Shown piece by piece: positions 1 through 8,103 of a DNA stretch of 64,000 bases. Below the pieces are notes generated by a model. It worked only from the letters and a program-made list of their open reading frames with translations, was not told the DNA's origin and made no database searches. Made by a program: the position numbers and the translations under genes. Source of the DNA: Pseudalkalibacillus sp051842935 (lineage in GTDB: Bacteria > Bacillota > Bacilli > Bacillales > Fictibacillaceae); assembly GCF_051842935.1 (NCBI RefSeq), contig NZ_JBPXRR010000001.1, forward strand, positions 2,356,001 to 2,420,000, in the 5' to 3' direction. How positions within the stretch are numbered: position 1 is the stretch's first letter; the number at the start of each line of letters is the position of its first letter.

Positions 1-95
1 CTGACCACGTTTTCTGTGCATCTCCCGCTATTTGAAAAATCTTGTCGATGTTGTCGATGACCAGCAGCCCCTTTATATGTCCGAATCGTCTTAAC

Positions 96-128
96 TTTAC
101 AATTATTATACATCAAGTATACAATTTT
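96..128. promoter_or_regulatory. three 11-bp direct repeats, probable CarH operator
   Basis: Three adjacent 11-mers, TTTACAATTAT, TATACATCAAG and TATACAATTTT, place the core TACA at 98, 109 and 120, an exact 11-bp period. Characterised CarH operators consist of 11-bp direct repeats overlapping a promoter, and a CarH homologue is encoded 1.6 kb away with similar repeats at its own promoter. A minus-strand TATAAT (105-110) lies inside the array, so it may also control a gene to the left of the window. Control of crtP is inferred. Confidence 0.6.
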
Positions 129-138
129 CCTAAAATGA

Positions 139-162
139 GTTGCTTATTATGAATTAGGGTAT
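139..162 (+). promoter_or_regulatory. possible sigma-B-like promoter of crtP
   Basis: GTTGCT, a 12-bp spacer and a perfect GGGTAT lie 70 bp upstream of the crtP start. The -10 matches the sigma-B consensus, the -35 is weak and the spacer is short. The rest of 1-231 holds the operator above and no gene I can support. Confidence 0.25.
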
Positions 163-231
163 AGGTGATTATTGGGAAATCTATGTTTCTAAACGAACCA
201 AGCAACCGTACCTAACAAAGGAGGACTGGAT

Positions 232-1713
232 TTGGCAAAAAAAGCAGTAATCATTGGCGGAGGTCTTGGCGGATTGTCAGCAGCGATCCGTTTAAAGGCA
301 GATGGATATGACGTTGAAGTATTCGAAAAGAATGAACGTGTTGGAGGTAAGCTGAATCAACGAGCTGGAAACGGGTTCACCTTTGACACAGGACCCTCGA
401 TTTTGACGATGCCATGGGTTCTCGAACAATTGTTTGAAAGTGCAGGTCGAAACCTGAATGATTATGTGAAATTGAAAAAGCTAGATCCACAATGGCGGAC
501 ATTTTTTGAAGATGGTAAGACCATTGATGTATCTGCAGACTTATCATCTTGGCTCAACGAAATCAAACAAAAAACGAACACAGAAGCCTCAGATTTCCTG
601 GAATACCTTCAATATTGCACTAAGATGTATGAGCTCAGCATGAAAAGCTTCTACGGCAAAAGTCTATCTGGCTTAAGCGATCTTAGAAAGCTCCATAGTT
701 TCAAAGATTTGTTACAGATGGATCCTATGAAGTCCATGCATGAGAAAACTCGGTCCTACATAAAAGATCCCCACTTACAACAGTTGCTCGACTTTTTCAT
801 CATGTATATCGGTTCTTCACCTTATCATGCGCCAGCGGTACTCTCCCAGCTTGTCCATGTTCAACTCGGATTAGGCATATATTATGTCGAAGGCGGTATG
901 TACCAGATTGCAAATGCAATGGTCAGGCTATTAGATGAGTTGGAAGTTCCAATCCATACGAATGCGAAGATTGACGATATCACCTACAAGCGCAAAAAAG
1001 CCACCGGTATCCGTCTCGAAAACGGAGAAGAAATCCCGGCAGACATCGTCGTCTCCAACTTAGAAGCGATACCAGCTCATCGTTCCCTTCTTTCCCAACA
1101 TAAGAAATCGAATAAAGAATTGAAGGAACTCAACAAGTACGAACCGACCGTTTCTGGTCTCGTCATGCTTCTCGGAATTGATAAACAATACGATCAGTTG
1201 TTGCACCATAATTTCTTCTTTTCCAAGGATCCTGAAAAAGAATTCAGACAGATCTTCGATGAAAAAGTGCCGGCAGATGATCCGACGGTCTATATAGGTG
1301 TTTCATCCAAGTCTGATATGAGCCAAGCACCGGAAGGCAAAGATAACTTATTCATCCTGACCCACGTTCCCCCATTGAAAGAAGGAGAAAGCTGGGAAAC
1401 CTTCCGTGAAACGTATCGTCAAACCGTTTTAAGAAAGCTTGAAAGAATGGGACTGGAAGACATCGAAAACCATATCGAATTCCAATATGAATTCATCCCG
1501 GATGACTTGGAGAGGTTGTATGGTTCAAATGGTGGTTCGATTTATGGTGTGGTAACGGACCGAAAAGTGAACGGTGGATTCAAGGTTCCGGCACGTAGTA
1601 ATCTTCTGAAGAACCTCTATTTCGTCGGAGGAAGTACACATCCTGGCGGAGGTGTTCCAATGGTGACGCTGTCTGGTCAATTGACAGCTGATTTAATTCT
1701 TGAAGATGCTTAA
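232..1713 (+). CDS. crtP: CrtP-type C30 carotenoid oxygenase (4,4'-diaponeurosporene/diapolycopene oxidase, CrtNb)
   Basis: Flavoprotein of the phytoene desaturase family, 493 residues. The N-terminal dinucleotide-binding GxGxxG is at residues 9-14, and the C-terminal FAD-binding segment reads GGSTHPGGGVPMVTLSGQ. Several blocks (QWRTFF, IGSSPYHAPAVLS, the C-terminal block) resemble staphylococcal CrtP more than CrtN, so oxidation of the terminal methyl to aldehyde or acid is the likely reaction; this rests on recalled family sequences. The start is TTG, chosen because AAAGGAGG sits 7 bp upstream. It is separated from the main crt operon by carH, whose 3' end overlaps it convergently by 21 bp. 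A plain desaturase role cannot be excluded. Confidence 0.8.
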   Translation: MAKKAVIIGGGLGGLSAAIRLKADGYDVEVFEKNERVGGKLNQRAGNGFTFDTGPSILTMPWVLEQLFESAGRNLNDYVKLKKLDPQWRTFFEDGKTIDVSADLSSWLNEIKQKTNTEASDFLEYLQYCTKMYELSMKSFYGKSLSGLSDLRKLHSFKDLLQMDPMKSMHEKTRSYIKDPHLQQLLDFFIMYIGSSPYHAPAVLSQLVHVQLGLGIYYVEGGMYQIANAMVRLLDELEVPIHTNAKIDDITYKRKKATGIRLENGEEIPADIVVSNLEAIPAHRSLLSQHKKSNKELKELNKYEPTVSGLVMLLGIDKQYDQLLHHNFFFSKDPEKEFRQIFDEKVPADDPTVYIGVSSKSDMSQAPEGKDNLFILTHVPPLKEGESWETFRETYRQTVLRKLERMGLEDIENHIEFQYEFIPDDLERLYGSNGGSIYGVVTDRKVNGGFKVPARSNLLKNLYFVGGSTHPGGGVPMVTLSGQLTADLILEDA

Positions 1714-2616
1714 TTGACCAAACCACGTTTCCCAATCGGCAGGCTGATCCTTCAGATGATAACGCTGTAAAACTTCGTCATCTGAAGGCACGCCTTGACC
1801 ACCAAGGACGATATTCAATTCTGGAAACTGCTCTGCCAATTGAAGAATCAGATTCTTCAATGCGTCCGTATTTTCCGATCGAGTCAAAGAAAAGAAGACA
1901 ATATGGATGTCATTTTCGACGATGATCTTCTCTAAACCTTGTGTCGGTGTGTTAGCTCCGAGGTAAATGACGCCGACACCTTTTCTTTTTAAGAATAAAG
2001 AAAACAACAGTAAACCAATCTCATGGTTTTCACCTGGTGGACATAACGCGAGGGCGTTTGGTAAATTCGGATTCGTCGAAAACACTTTGAAAAATTGATA
2101 TAACCGTTGACGGAACAAGTGACTGGCGAAATGTTCTTGGGCGACACTGAACGTTCCTTCCTCCCACTCATCTCCGATACGATGCATCAGTGGAGTAAGG
2201 ACATGATGGAATAAATCGTCAAAAGGATACATGGAAAAACCGGTTTCAAGAAGTTGATCAGCACGCTCCACATCGAAAGTATCAATCGCGTGATGCAACT
2301 TTTCAGCTAACTCGTTCAAAGCAGGAATACTGTCGTTCAAATGGACAGTTGTTTTTCCAATATTTTGTGTAGAGACAGTATACAGTTCTTGCTTTCGTTG
2401 TTTCAGTTGTTTTGCTGCTTGACTGATCGACAAACCTTCTTCCTCAACCTGGTGTTTCAACCATTTCAAATCGGCGATATCCCCATCTGTATAAAGACGG
2501 AATCCCGCATCCGTCCTTTTCGGTTCAATCACACCGTAACGCCTTTCCCATGCGCGAATTGTAACAGGTTCTATTCCTGTTTTCCTGGAAGCGACCTTAA
2601 TACTATACATAAGCAC
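1693..2616 (-). CDS. carH: MerR-type, cobalamin-binding light-responsive repressor (CarH family)
   Basis: 307 residues: an N-terminal MerR winged helix (about 4-72, with the typical IRAWERRYG), a four-helix cap (about 95-180) and a C-terminal B12-binding Rossmann domain (about 185-300). Two signatures of the adenosylcobalamin photoreceptors are intact: W151-x9-E161-H162 in the cap and ExHxxG (ENHEIG, 196-201), whose H198 would be the lower axial ligand. In the family, AdoCbl-bound tetramers repress carotenoid promoters in the dark and light dissociates them. It lies divergent from the crtN operon and convergent with crtP. The start is GTG at 2616 or ATG at 2610; neither has a strong ribosome site. 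The 11-bp repeats over its own promoter predict autoregulation. Confidence 0.9.
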   Translation of the reverse strand: MLMYSIKVASRKTGIEPVTIRAWERRYGVIEPKRTDAGFRLYTDGDIADLKWLKHQVEEEGLSISQAAKQLKQRKQELYTVSTQNIGKTTVHLNDSIPALNELAEKLHHAIDTFDVERADQLLETGFSMYPFDDLFHHVLTPLMHRIGDEWEEGTFSVAQEHFASHLFRQRLYQFFKVFSTNPNLPNALALCPPGENHEIGLLLFSLFLKRKGVGVIYLGANTPTQGLEKIIVENDIHIVFFSLTRSENTDALKNLILQLAEQFPELNIVLGGQGVPSDDEVLQRYHLKDQPADWETWFGQLSIFKN

Positions 2617-2677
2617 ACGCTCATTTCTTTTGATAAGGATTTGTATATCTTGATCTGATTCATCAACAAGTATATTC

Positions 2678-2732
2678 TATACATCATTTAACCATATATT
2701 ATACAAACATTACACAAAGCTCAAACAAAAGA
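2678..2732. promoter_or_regulatory. tandem 11-bp repeats over the carH promoter (probable CarH operator)
   Basis: Five consecutive 11-mers start at 2678, 2689, 2700, 2711 and 2722 (TATACATCATT, a degenerate TAACCATATAT, TATACAAACAT, TACACAAAGCT, CAAACAAAAGA). A minus-strand -10 TATAAT (2698-2703) for carH lies inside the array, with GTTTGA 17 bp upstream. Binding here would block carH itself. Confidence 0.6.
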
Positions 2733-2740
2733 TTAAATAG

Positions 2741-2769
2741 TTGTACAAACCTTATACAAAGATTATAAT
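2741..2769 (+). promoter_or_regulatory. crtN operon promoter with overlapping CarH-type repeats
   Basis: -35 TTGTAC (2741-2746), a 17-bp spacer and -10 TATAAT (2764-2769). Two 11-mers, TGTACAAACCT (2742-2752) and TATACAAAGAT (2753-2763), cover the -35 and the spacer, the geometry expected for CarH blocking of RNA polymerase. Confidence 0.7.
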
Positions 2770-2798
2770 GCTATTAAATAGCTACGAATGTAAAGGCG

Positions 2799-4346
2799 GT
2801 GAGGACCATCAAACAGAATAAAATTCAGATTATAGGAGCAGGGCCCGGAGGATTGGCCGCGGGAATGATCCTGTCGAGTAAAGGATATGACGTAACCATC
2901 TATGAAAAACAACCGTTCATCGGAGGGCGTACTTCCCGTCTTACACTGGGAGATTACCAGTTTGATAGAGGGGCTACATTCCTTATGATGCCTCATTTGT
3001 GGGAGGAGTTGTTTGAATCCGTCCAAAGAGATTTCCATGATTATGTCACCCTGGAAAGACTTGATCCATTATACGAGCTCCGGTTTGATGGAAAGAAATT
3101 TTCACCGTCGACCGATCCGTCACGGACGAAGCAAGAGATTGAGAACCTTTTCCCAGGTAACGGGGACGGTTATATACGGTTCATGGAAAAAGAGGGAGAG
3201 AAGTTCGAACACGTCATCAAACTTCTTCAACGCCCACTGTCCAAATGGACGGATCTCTTATCCAAGGATGTGTTCGCTGCGCTACCAAAGATCCATGCAG
3301 CTGATACCGTGGCAGGCAGATTGGGTCGCTACTTTTCAGATGAAAAACTCAAGTGGGCTTTCTCATTTCAATCCAAATATCTCGGCATGTCACCGTGGGA
3401 ATGCCCAGGAACGTTTACAATCCTATCCTACCTTGAGCATCGCTACGGTTTATGGCATCCAATCGGTGGTGTGAATCAAGTATGTGAAGCGATGGCAGAA
3501 GTCATACGAGAATACGGCGGTAAAATTCACACGAATACCGGCGTGGACCAGATCATCATTGAAAAGCGACAGGCAAAAGGTGTCGTCCTCCAGGATGGAT
3601 CTACCGTTTCTGCAGATGAAGTCGTCATCAATGCGGACTTTGCTTTTGCAGCATCCACTCTCTTCCCAGAAGGAACTTTGAAAAAGTATGCAAAAGCGAA
3701 GGTTGAAAAGAAAAAGTACTCTTGTTCCGCTTTCATGATGTACGTGGGATTGGATCGAAAGGTCGATATGCCACATCATAGCATCCTTTTCGCAAAAGAC
3801 TACCATAGGAATGTGGATGAAATGACGAAGCAAAAAGTCCTTTCAGAAGACCCATCCATTTACGTTCACAATCCGGGTAAGACCGATCCAACATTGGCAC
3901 CAGGTGGGAAGACAGCGCTTTACATATTGATGCCTGCCCCTAACTTATCTGCAGATATCGATTGGAATGAATCGAAAGCGGATGTGCGGAATCAAATCCT
4001 TGCTCGGCTGAAGCAAGAACCTGAATTGGCAGACATCGAAGCGCATATCGAATTGGAACAGATCCTTACACCACAAGATTGGCAGGATGATATGTATGTG
4101 TACAAAGGCGCCACCTTCAACCTTGCACACTCCCTCGATCAAATGATGATGTTTCGACCTCATAATCAATTTGAAGAGGTGAAGAATTGTTGGATTGTCG
4201 GAGGAGGCACCCATCCTGGCAGTGGTCTTCCTACCATTTTGGAGTCTGCTAAAATCACATCTGCATTATTGATGAAACAACACACCTCTGCACCGATGTC
4301 TATGGGAACTACAGCAGAGAAGAAAAAGGAGCACTCGACCTTATGA
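2799..4346 (+). CDS. crtN: 4,4'-diapophytoene desaturase
   Basis: FAD-dependent desaturase, 515 residues, expected to convert colourless dehydrosqualene into yellow or red C30 polyenes. GxGxxG is at 13-18. The middle and C-terminal blocks (KYSCSAFMMYVGLD, DPSIYVHNP, GGGTHPGSGLP) resemble CrtN of Staphylococcus more than the CrtP-like paralogues here. The start is GTG, with a close TAAAGG; no better start is visible before the first conserved strand. It is the first gene of the operon, about 30 bp after its promoter, and its last codons overlap the next gene by 4 bp. The C-terminal tail of about 25 residues is hydrophilic and extends past the FAD motif. Confidence 0.87.
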   Translation: MRTIKQNKIQIIGAGPGGLAAGMILSSKGYDVTIYEKQPFIGGRTSRLTLGDYQFDRGATFLMMPHLWEELFESVQRDFHDYVTLERLDPLYELRFDGKKFSPSTDPSRTKQEIENLFPGNGDGYIRFMEKEGEKFEHVIKLLQRPLSKWTDLLSKDVFAALPKIHAADTVAGRLGRYFSDEKLKWAFSFQSKYLGMSPWECPGTFTILSYLEHRYGLWHPIGGVNQVCEAMAEVIREYGGKIHTNTGVDQIIIEKRQAKGVVLQDGSTVSADEVVINADFAFAASTLFPEGTLKKYAKAKVEKKKYSCSAFMMYVGLDRKVDMPHHSILFAKDYHRNVDEMTKQKVLSEDPSIYVHNPGKTDPTLAPGGKTALYILMPAPNLSADIDWNESKADVRNQILARLKQEPELADIEAHIELEQILTPQDWQDDMYVYKGATFNLAHSLDQMMMFRPHNQFEEVKNCWIVGGGTHPGSGLPTILESAKITSALLMKQHTSAPMSMGTTAEKKKEHSTL

Positions 4347-5812
4347 ATATCGGTATCGTCGGTGGCGGAATCGGAGCAATGACGACAGCCTTGCTCTTAA
4401 CCAAAAAAGGTTTCGATATCACCATCTATGAAAAGGAAGATCGCCTTGGTGGGCGGCTCGCCTTTGAAGAAGGAGCGAGACACAAAATCGATCGTGGACC
4501 TACAATTGTCCTGTTACCGGATATGCTCTTGGAAGTGCTAGAGGAAGCAGGCATTGATCGTTCCAAAGTCGAACTCATACCATGTTCACCGATGTACGAT
4601 ATCCATTACAACGATGGAACCACATTCAAAAAATGGCAGGACACTTATGAACAGTACGAAGAAATACGTAAAGTGTTCCCGGGTGAAGAAGAGAATTTCC
4701 CAAAGTATATGAAGGAAATGCAGGTCGCATATGACTTAGGAAAGCCCGCTTTTCTAGAAAAGTCTTTTATCCGTAAACGAGACTTTTTCACGATGAAGAA
4801 TCTATTCACACTCAGTAGACTGAGTGCTTTCAAAAGCGTGAAAAGATTGACACAAAAATATTTCAAGGATGAACGATTACAGCACGCGTTTTCGTTGCAA
4901 ACCTTATATATCGGTGGAGCACCACACCAATCTCCTGGCATCTATTCGCTGATTCCTTTTGCAGAACACGCTTTTGGAATCTGGTATTTAAAAGGAGGAT
5001 ACGCCTCCCTTGTCCCTATTTTGGAAAAAGAATTAACGAAACGTGGTGTGACCATCCACAAGAATACAAGAGTTGAAAAACTCATGATCAATGATGGCAT
5101 TTGTAAAGGTGTTCGTACGAATAAAGAACCGGTAATGCATGACGCGATCGTCTTCAACGGTGAGATTCCTCATATGGAGTCCATGATGCAAACTGAGCCG
5201 CCGGTCCAAAAGAAATCAAGAGCGTATACCCCTTCATCAGGCTGTGTGACCGTCTACTTAGGAACAAATAAGCGGTGGAGTGGAACATCGGCTCACCAAT
5301 TTTTCCTTTCAGAGGATTTCCACTCGAACATGACCGACATTTTCGAGCGGAACAAAATCCCTGAAGATCCCTCTTTCTATGTTTTCTCGCCGACTCAATT
5401 GGATGAAGAGGCCGCTCCACCTGGGGAGAGCGTGTTCTATTTTCTCATTCCCGTCCCCTCCGCTGGAGCCATCAATTGGGAGTATGAAACGCAAAGGTTA
5501 GTCGATCAGGTGATTGAAAAGGCTGAAAGTCTCAAGTTTACCGGTTTACGAGATTCCATTACATGGAAGAAAGTGAGAACACCCCTTGAATCAAAACAAG
5601 ACGGTTTGTATGAAGGCGGGAGTTTCGGACTTGCACCAATCTTGAAACAATCCGGTGTGTATCGACCTCAGATGATTCCCTACCCGGTTGAAAATCTTTA
5701 TGCCGTAGGAGCGTCCGTACATCCTGGCGGTGGTATCCCGATTGTCATGCAAGGCGCCCGACTTCTTGCAAACTATCTTTTAAAGGAGCTGAGTGATGAT
5801 GGAAGAGTTTAG
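4343..5812 (+). CDS. CrtN-family carotenoid desaturase/oxidoreductase (second paralogue)
   Basis: 489 residues of the phytoene desaturase family. The nucleotide-binding motif is GGGIGA (7-12), with Ala in place of the last Gly, a tolerated variant. The C-terminal FAD block reads VGASVHPGGGIPIV. Translation is coupled to crtN by an ATGA overlap and to crtM by a 17-bp overlap. C30 clusters of related bacilli carry several CrtN paralogues (CrtNa/b/c) that divide desaturation and terminal oxidation; which step this one does cannot be read from sequence. Confidence 0.8.
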   Translation: MNIGIVGGGIGAMTTALLLTKKGFDITIYEKEDRLGGRLAFEEGARHKIDRGPTIVLLPDMLLEVLEEAGIDRSKVELIPCSPMYDIHYNDGTTFKKWQDTYEQYEEIRKVFPGEEENFPKYMKEMQVAYDLGKPAFLEKSFIRKRDFFTMKNLFTLSRLSAFKSVKRLTQKYFKDERLQHAFSLQTLYIGGAPHQSPGIYSLIPFAEHAFGIWYLKGGYASLVPILEKELTKRGVTIHKNTRVEKLMINDGICKGVRTNKEPVMHDAIVFNGEIPHMESMMQTEPPVQKKSRAYTPSSGCVTVYLGTNKRWSGTSAHQFFLSEDFHSNMTDIFERNKIPEDPSFYVFSPTQLDEEAAPPGESVFYFLIPVPSAGAINWEYETQRLVDQVIEKAESLKFTGLRDSITWKKVRTPLESKQDGLYEGGSFGLAPILKQSGVYRPQMIPYPVENLYAVGASVHPGGGIPIVMQGARLLANYLLKELSDDGRV

Positions 5813-6662
5813 CAGAGAATGTGAAGAAATGATTAGGGAGGGTTCCTCAACTTTTTACAATGCTTTCAGTTTTCTTGAAAGTCCCAGGCGAGAAGCCGTA
5901 TTTGTCATCTATGCCTTTTGCAGATTGATTGATGACTCGGTGGATGAACCTGAAGAAGCGCCTTTTACTTTGGAGGAATTGAGACATTCATTCGACCACC
6001 TTGAGAATGCTTCAGGTCATTTCATTTGGCCAGCTCTTCGCTGGTTGTTCTCTGAATTCCCGATTACGAAGCAACCCTTTTATAATCAGATGGATGGACA
6101 AGCCTACGACAATGTGAGGACGAGCATTGATACGTTTTATGAATTCGAGGCTTATTGTTACGATGTAGCAGGAACAGTAGGTGAAATGCTATTACCTGTA
6201 CTACATGACAATCCGGACGAAAAAATCCGAACATCCGGCATTTATTTAGGTAAGGCGATGCAAATCGTGAACATCATCCGGGATATCGGTGAGGATTTGA
6301 GGCTAGGCAAACGATACTTGCCACTCGATCTGATGCAGAAGCATCGGTATGAAGAAACACAGCTTCACAATCATGAAATCAATGAGAATTTCATTGCGAT
6401 GCTTGAAGACCTGCGTCAAACCGCTTCCGTCTGGTTCAAGAAAGGACTCGCCTACCTGAATGACTATCCATCAAGAAGTGCGTTCTGCATTGAATTAGCA
6501 TCGGTAGCTTACGGGGAAATCTTGGATGTAGTAGAACGAAACCGGTATGAGGTATTCACTAAGCGAGCAATCGTATCGGACGATCGGAAGCTGGAGATCT
6601 TCTTTCAATTGAATCAACGGTATCAATTGAGCAATCCTGAAGTGAGCAATGTGGTGTCTTAA
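5796..6662 (+). CDS. crtM: 4,4'-diapophytoene (dehydrosqualene) synthase
   Basis: Condenses two farnesyl diphosphates head to head, the committed step to C30 carotenoids. It is a squalene/phytoene synthase of 288 residues, the normal size. The two Mg-diphosphate motifs are visible: CRLIDDSVDEP near 42-52 and NIIRDIGEDLRLGKRYLP near 159-176. Three in-frame starts follow each other (GTG 5793, ATG 5796, ATG 5799); 5796 is chosen because AAAGGAG lies 7 bp upstream. The gene following in the operon begins directly after its stop. Confidence 0.92.
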   Translation: MMEEFSRECEEMIREGSSTFYNAFSFLESPRREAVFVIYAFCRLIDDSVDEPEEAPFTLEELRHSFDHLENASGHFIWPALRWLFSEFPITKQPFYNQMDGQAYDNVRTSIDTFYEFEAYCYDVAGTVGEMLLPVLHDNPDEKIRTSGIYLGKAMQIVNIIRDIGEDLRLGKRYLPLDLMQKHRYEETQLHNHEINENFIAMLEDLRQTASVWFKKGLAYLNDYPSRSAFCIELASVAYGEILDVVERNRYEVFTKRAIVSDDRKLEIFFQLNQRYQLSNPEVSNVVS

Positions 6663-7400
6663 ATGATCAACGTCATCTTCTGGATCTGGTATTCCATCGG
6701 ACTTGTGCTTATGCTCTTCTTTCACGTACCCGACGCACTAAAATTTTCAAACGGGCTCTTCCTTTTCTTCTTCGCCATCTATGCCTTGAAACTGGAAAAG
6801 GAACATACCGGACAATATAAAAAATTGATACCGCTCGCCCTAGTCGTTGGTGCAATAACGTTCACCATCGAAGCAGTCGGGGTATGGACCGGTATTCCTT
6901 TCGGTCAGTATGCCTATAGTTCCATCCTGGGAATTGGAGCTTTCGGCGTCCCCTTCGCGATCGCTTGTGCCTGGGTCGGCGTATTGATCAATGCCCTCTT
7001 GATTTCCAACACACACTCGAAATGGAGCCGTGCAATTGAAGTTGGCATTTGGGTCGTTCTGTTCGACCTTGTACTGGATCCTGTCGCCTATGCTCGGGGC
7101 TTCTGGATATGGGAATCAAAAAGCGCTTATTTCGGCATACCGGTCGAAAATTTCATTAGTTGGTTCTTGATTGCTGCCCTATTGTCACTCGTTTTTCCAT
7201 TGAAGCCGATGGCAGAAGGACTACGTAGAAAGGGCACGATCCTCTTCCAAGCGATGTTGCTCATGTTCGGACTTCTCGGTCTAAAGGAAGGGATGACAGG
7301 CGTCTTCTTCTTATCCGTTGTCCTCGTACTTGTTGCGGAGGGGAGGATTCTACTTGATCGAAGCCGACAAAAGACATTTATTTCAAACCGTTTTTCATAA
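6663..7400 (+). CDS. cruF: CruF-like carotenoid biosynthesis membrane protein (probable 1',2'-hydratase)
   Basis: 245 residues, almost entirely hydrophobic, with about seven predicted membrane segments. It belongs to the carotenoid biosynthesis/CruF (DUF422) family, whose members hydrate the terminal double bond of acyclic carotenoids. Recognisable blocks include FTIEAVGVWTGIPFGQYAY and the LVLDPVAYARGFW segment. Its ATG follows the crtM TAA with no spacing, so translation is coupled. In a C30 pathway it implies a hydroxylated end group available for glycosylation. The family call is firm; the substrate is inferred. Confidence 0.75.
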   Translation: MINVIFWIWYSIGLVLMLFFHVPDALKFSNGLFLFFFAIYALKLEKEHTGQYKKLIPLALVVGAITFTIEAVGVWTGIPFGQYAYSSILGIGAFGVPFAIACAWVGVLINALLISNTHSKWSRAIEVGIWVVLFDLVLDPVAYARGFWIWESKSAYFGIPVENFISWFLIAALLSLVFPLKPMAEGLRRKGTILFQAMLLMFGLLGLKEGMTGVFFLSVVLVLVAEGRILLDRSRQKTFISNRFS

Positions 7401-8103
7401 ATACAATCGTGATTACCTATTGAAGAGACACTTTCACACGGTTTCTGTCAAAGGTACGCCCGACCAATTCCAGAACTCACCGATTGTCTACATGATGAAT
7501 CACAGTTCCTGGTGGGACGGGCTAATTGTTTATCATTCCATTAAAACCTTGTCTGGACAAGATCATTACATGATGATGGATGAAAAACAAATGAAAGAAT
7601 ACCGTTTCTTCCGAAAGATCGGTGCCTATTCCATCGATAAAACGAATAAACGAGGCATCCTTCAATCCTTACGGTACAGTATCGAGTTGCTTGAGCATAA
7701 CAAGTGTGTTTGGATCTTTCCGCAAGGCGACATCTATCATTTAGAGACACGGCCTCTGGCTTTTCAATCGGGCATTGCATATCTTTTGAAAAAGATGCCG
7801 AGTACAACCGTTATCCCTGTAACCTTGTACTACAGCTTCGGTGTTCATCAGAAACCGGATGTGACCATGACATACGGCGAACACGTCCGATTGGATTGGA
7901 ATGAGTACACGAAGAAAGAAATCACGTTCGAACTTCAGAAAATATTAGAATCACAGCTTAACGAACATAAGGAGCTCGTCGTTTCTGGACGTTGGTACGA
8001 TGAAGATACGAAAGGATTGATTCAACCCGGACGATCGACGAGTGATCGTTTTGATTCATTCCAGAAGGAAGTGAAAAGATGGCTACCTTTCTCACAATCA
8101 TAA
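7354..8103 (+). CDS. PlsC-type acyltransferase, probably carotenoid modification
   Basis: 249 residues of the 1-acylglycerol-3-phosphate acyltransferase family, with the catalytic HX4D at NHSSWWD (H50, D55) and the acceptor-binding FPQGD at 122-126. Start TTG 7354 is preferred because GGAGGGGAGG lies 7 bp upstream; the frame then overlaps the cruF 3' end by 47 bp. Its place between cruF and the glycosyltransferase suggests that it esterifies the carotenoid sugar, the job done in Staphylococcus by the unrelated CrtO. A housekeeping phospholipid role is possible but less likely from context. Confidence 0.75.
   Translation: MIEADKRHLFQTVFHKYNRDYLLKRHFHTVSVKGTPDQFQNSPIVYMMNHSSWWDGLIVYHSIKTLSGQDHYMMMDEKQMKEYRFFRKIGAYSIDKTNKRGILQSLRYSIELLEHNKCVWIFPQGDIYHLETRPLAFQSGIAYLLKKMPSTTVIPVTLYYSFGVHQKPDVTMTYGEHVRLDWNEYTKKEITFELQKILESQLNEHKELVVSGRWYDEDTKGLIQPGRSTSDRFDSFQKEVKRWLPFSQS

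Noticed and set aside
1..97. Open minus-strand frame at the window edge (GLLVIDNIDKIFQIAGDAQK...)
   Set aside because: No ATG, GTG or TTG start and only 30 residues are visible; AAAGGGG lies at an odd place. Could be a real gene start with a rare codon but cannot be supported.
2341..2658. Plus-strand 105-residue frame inside carH
   Set aside because: Antisense shadow of carH, without ribosome site or recognisable domains.
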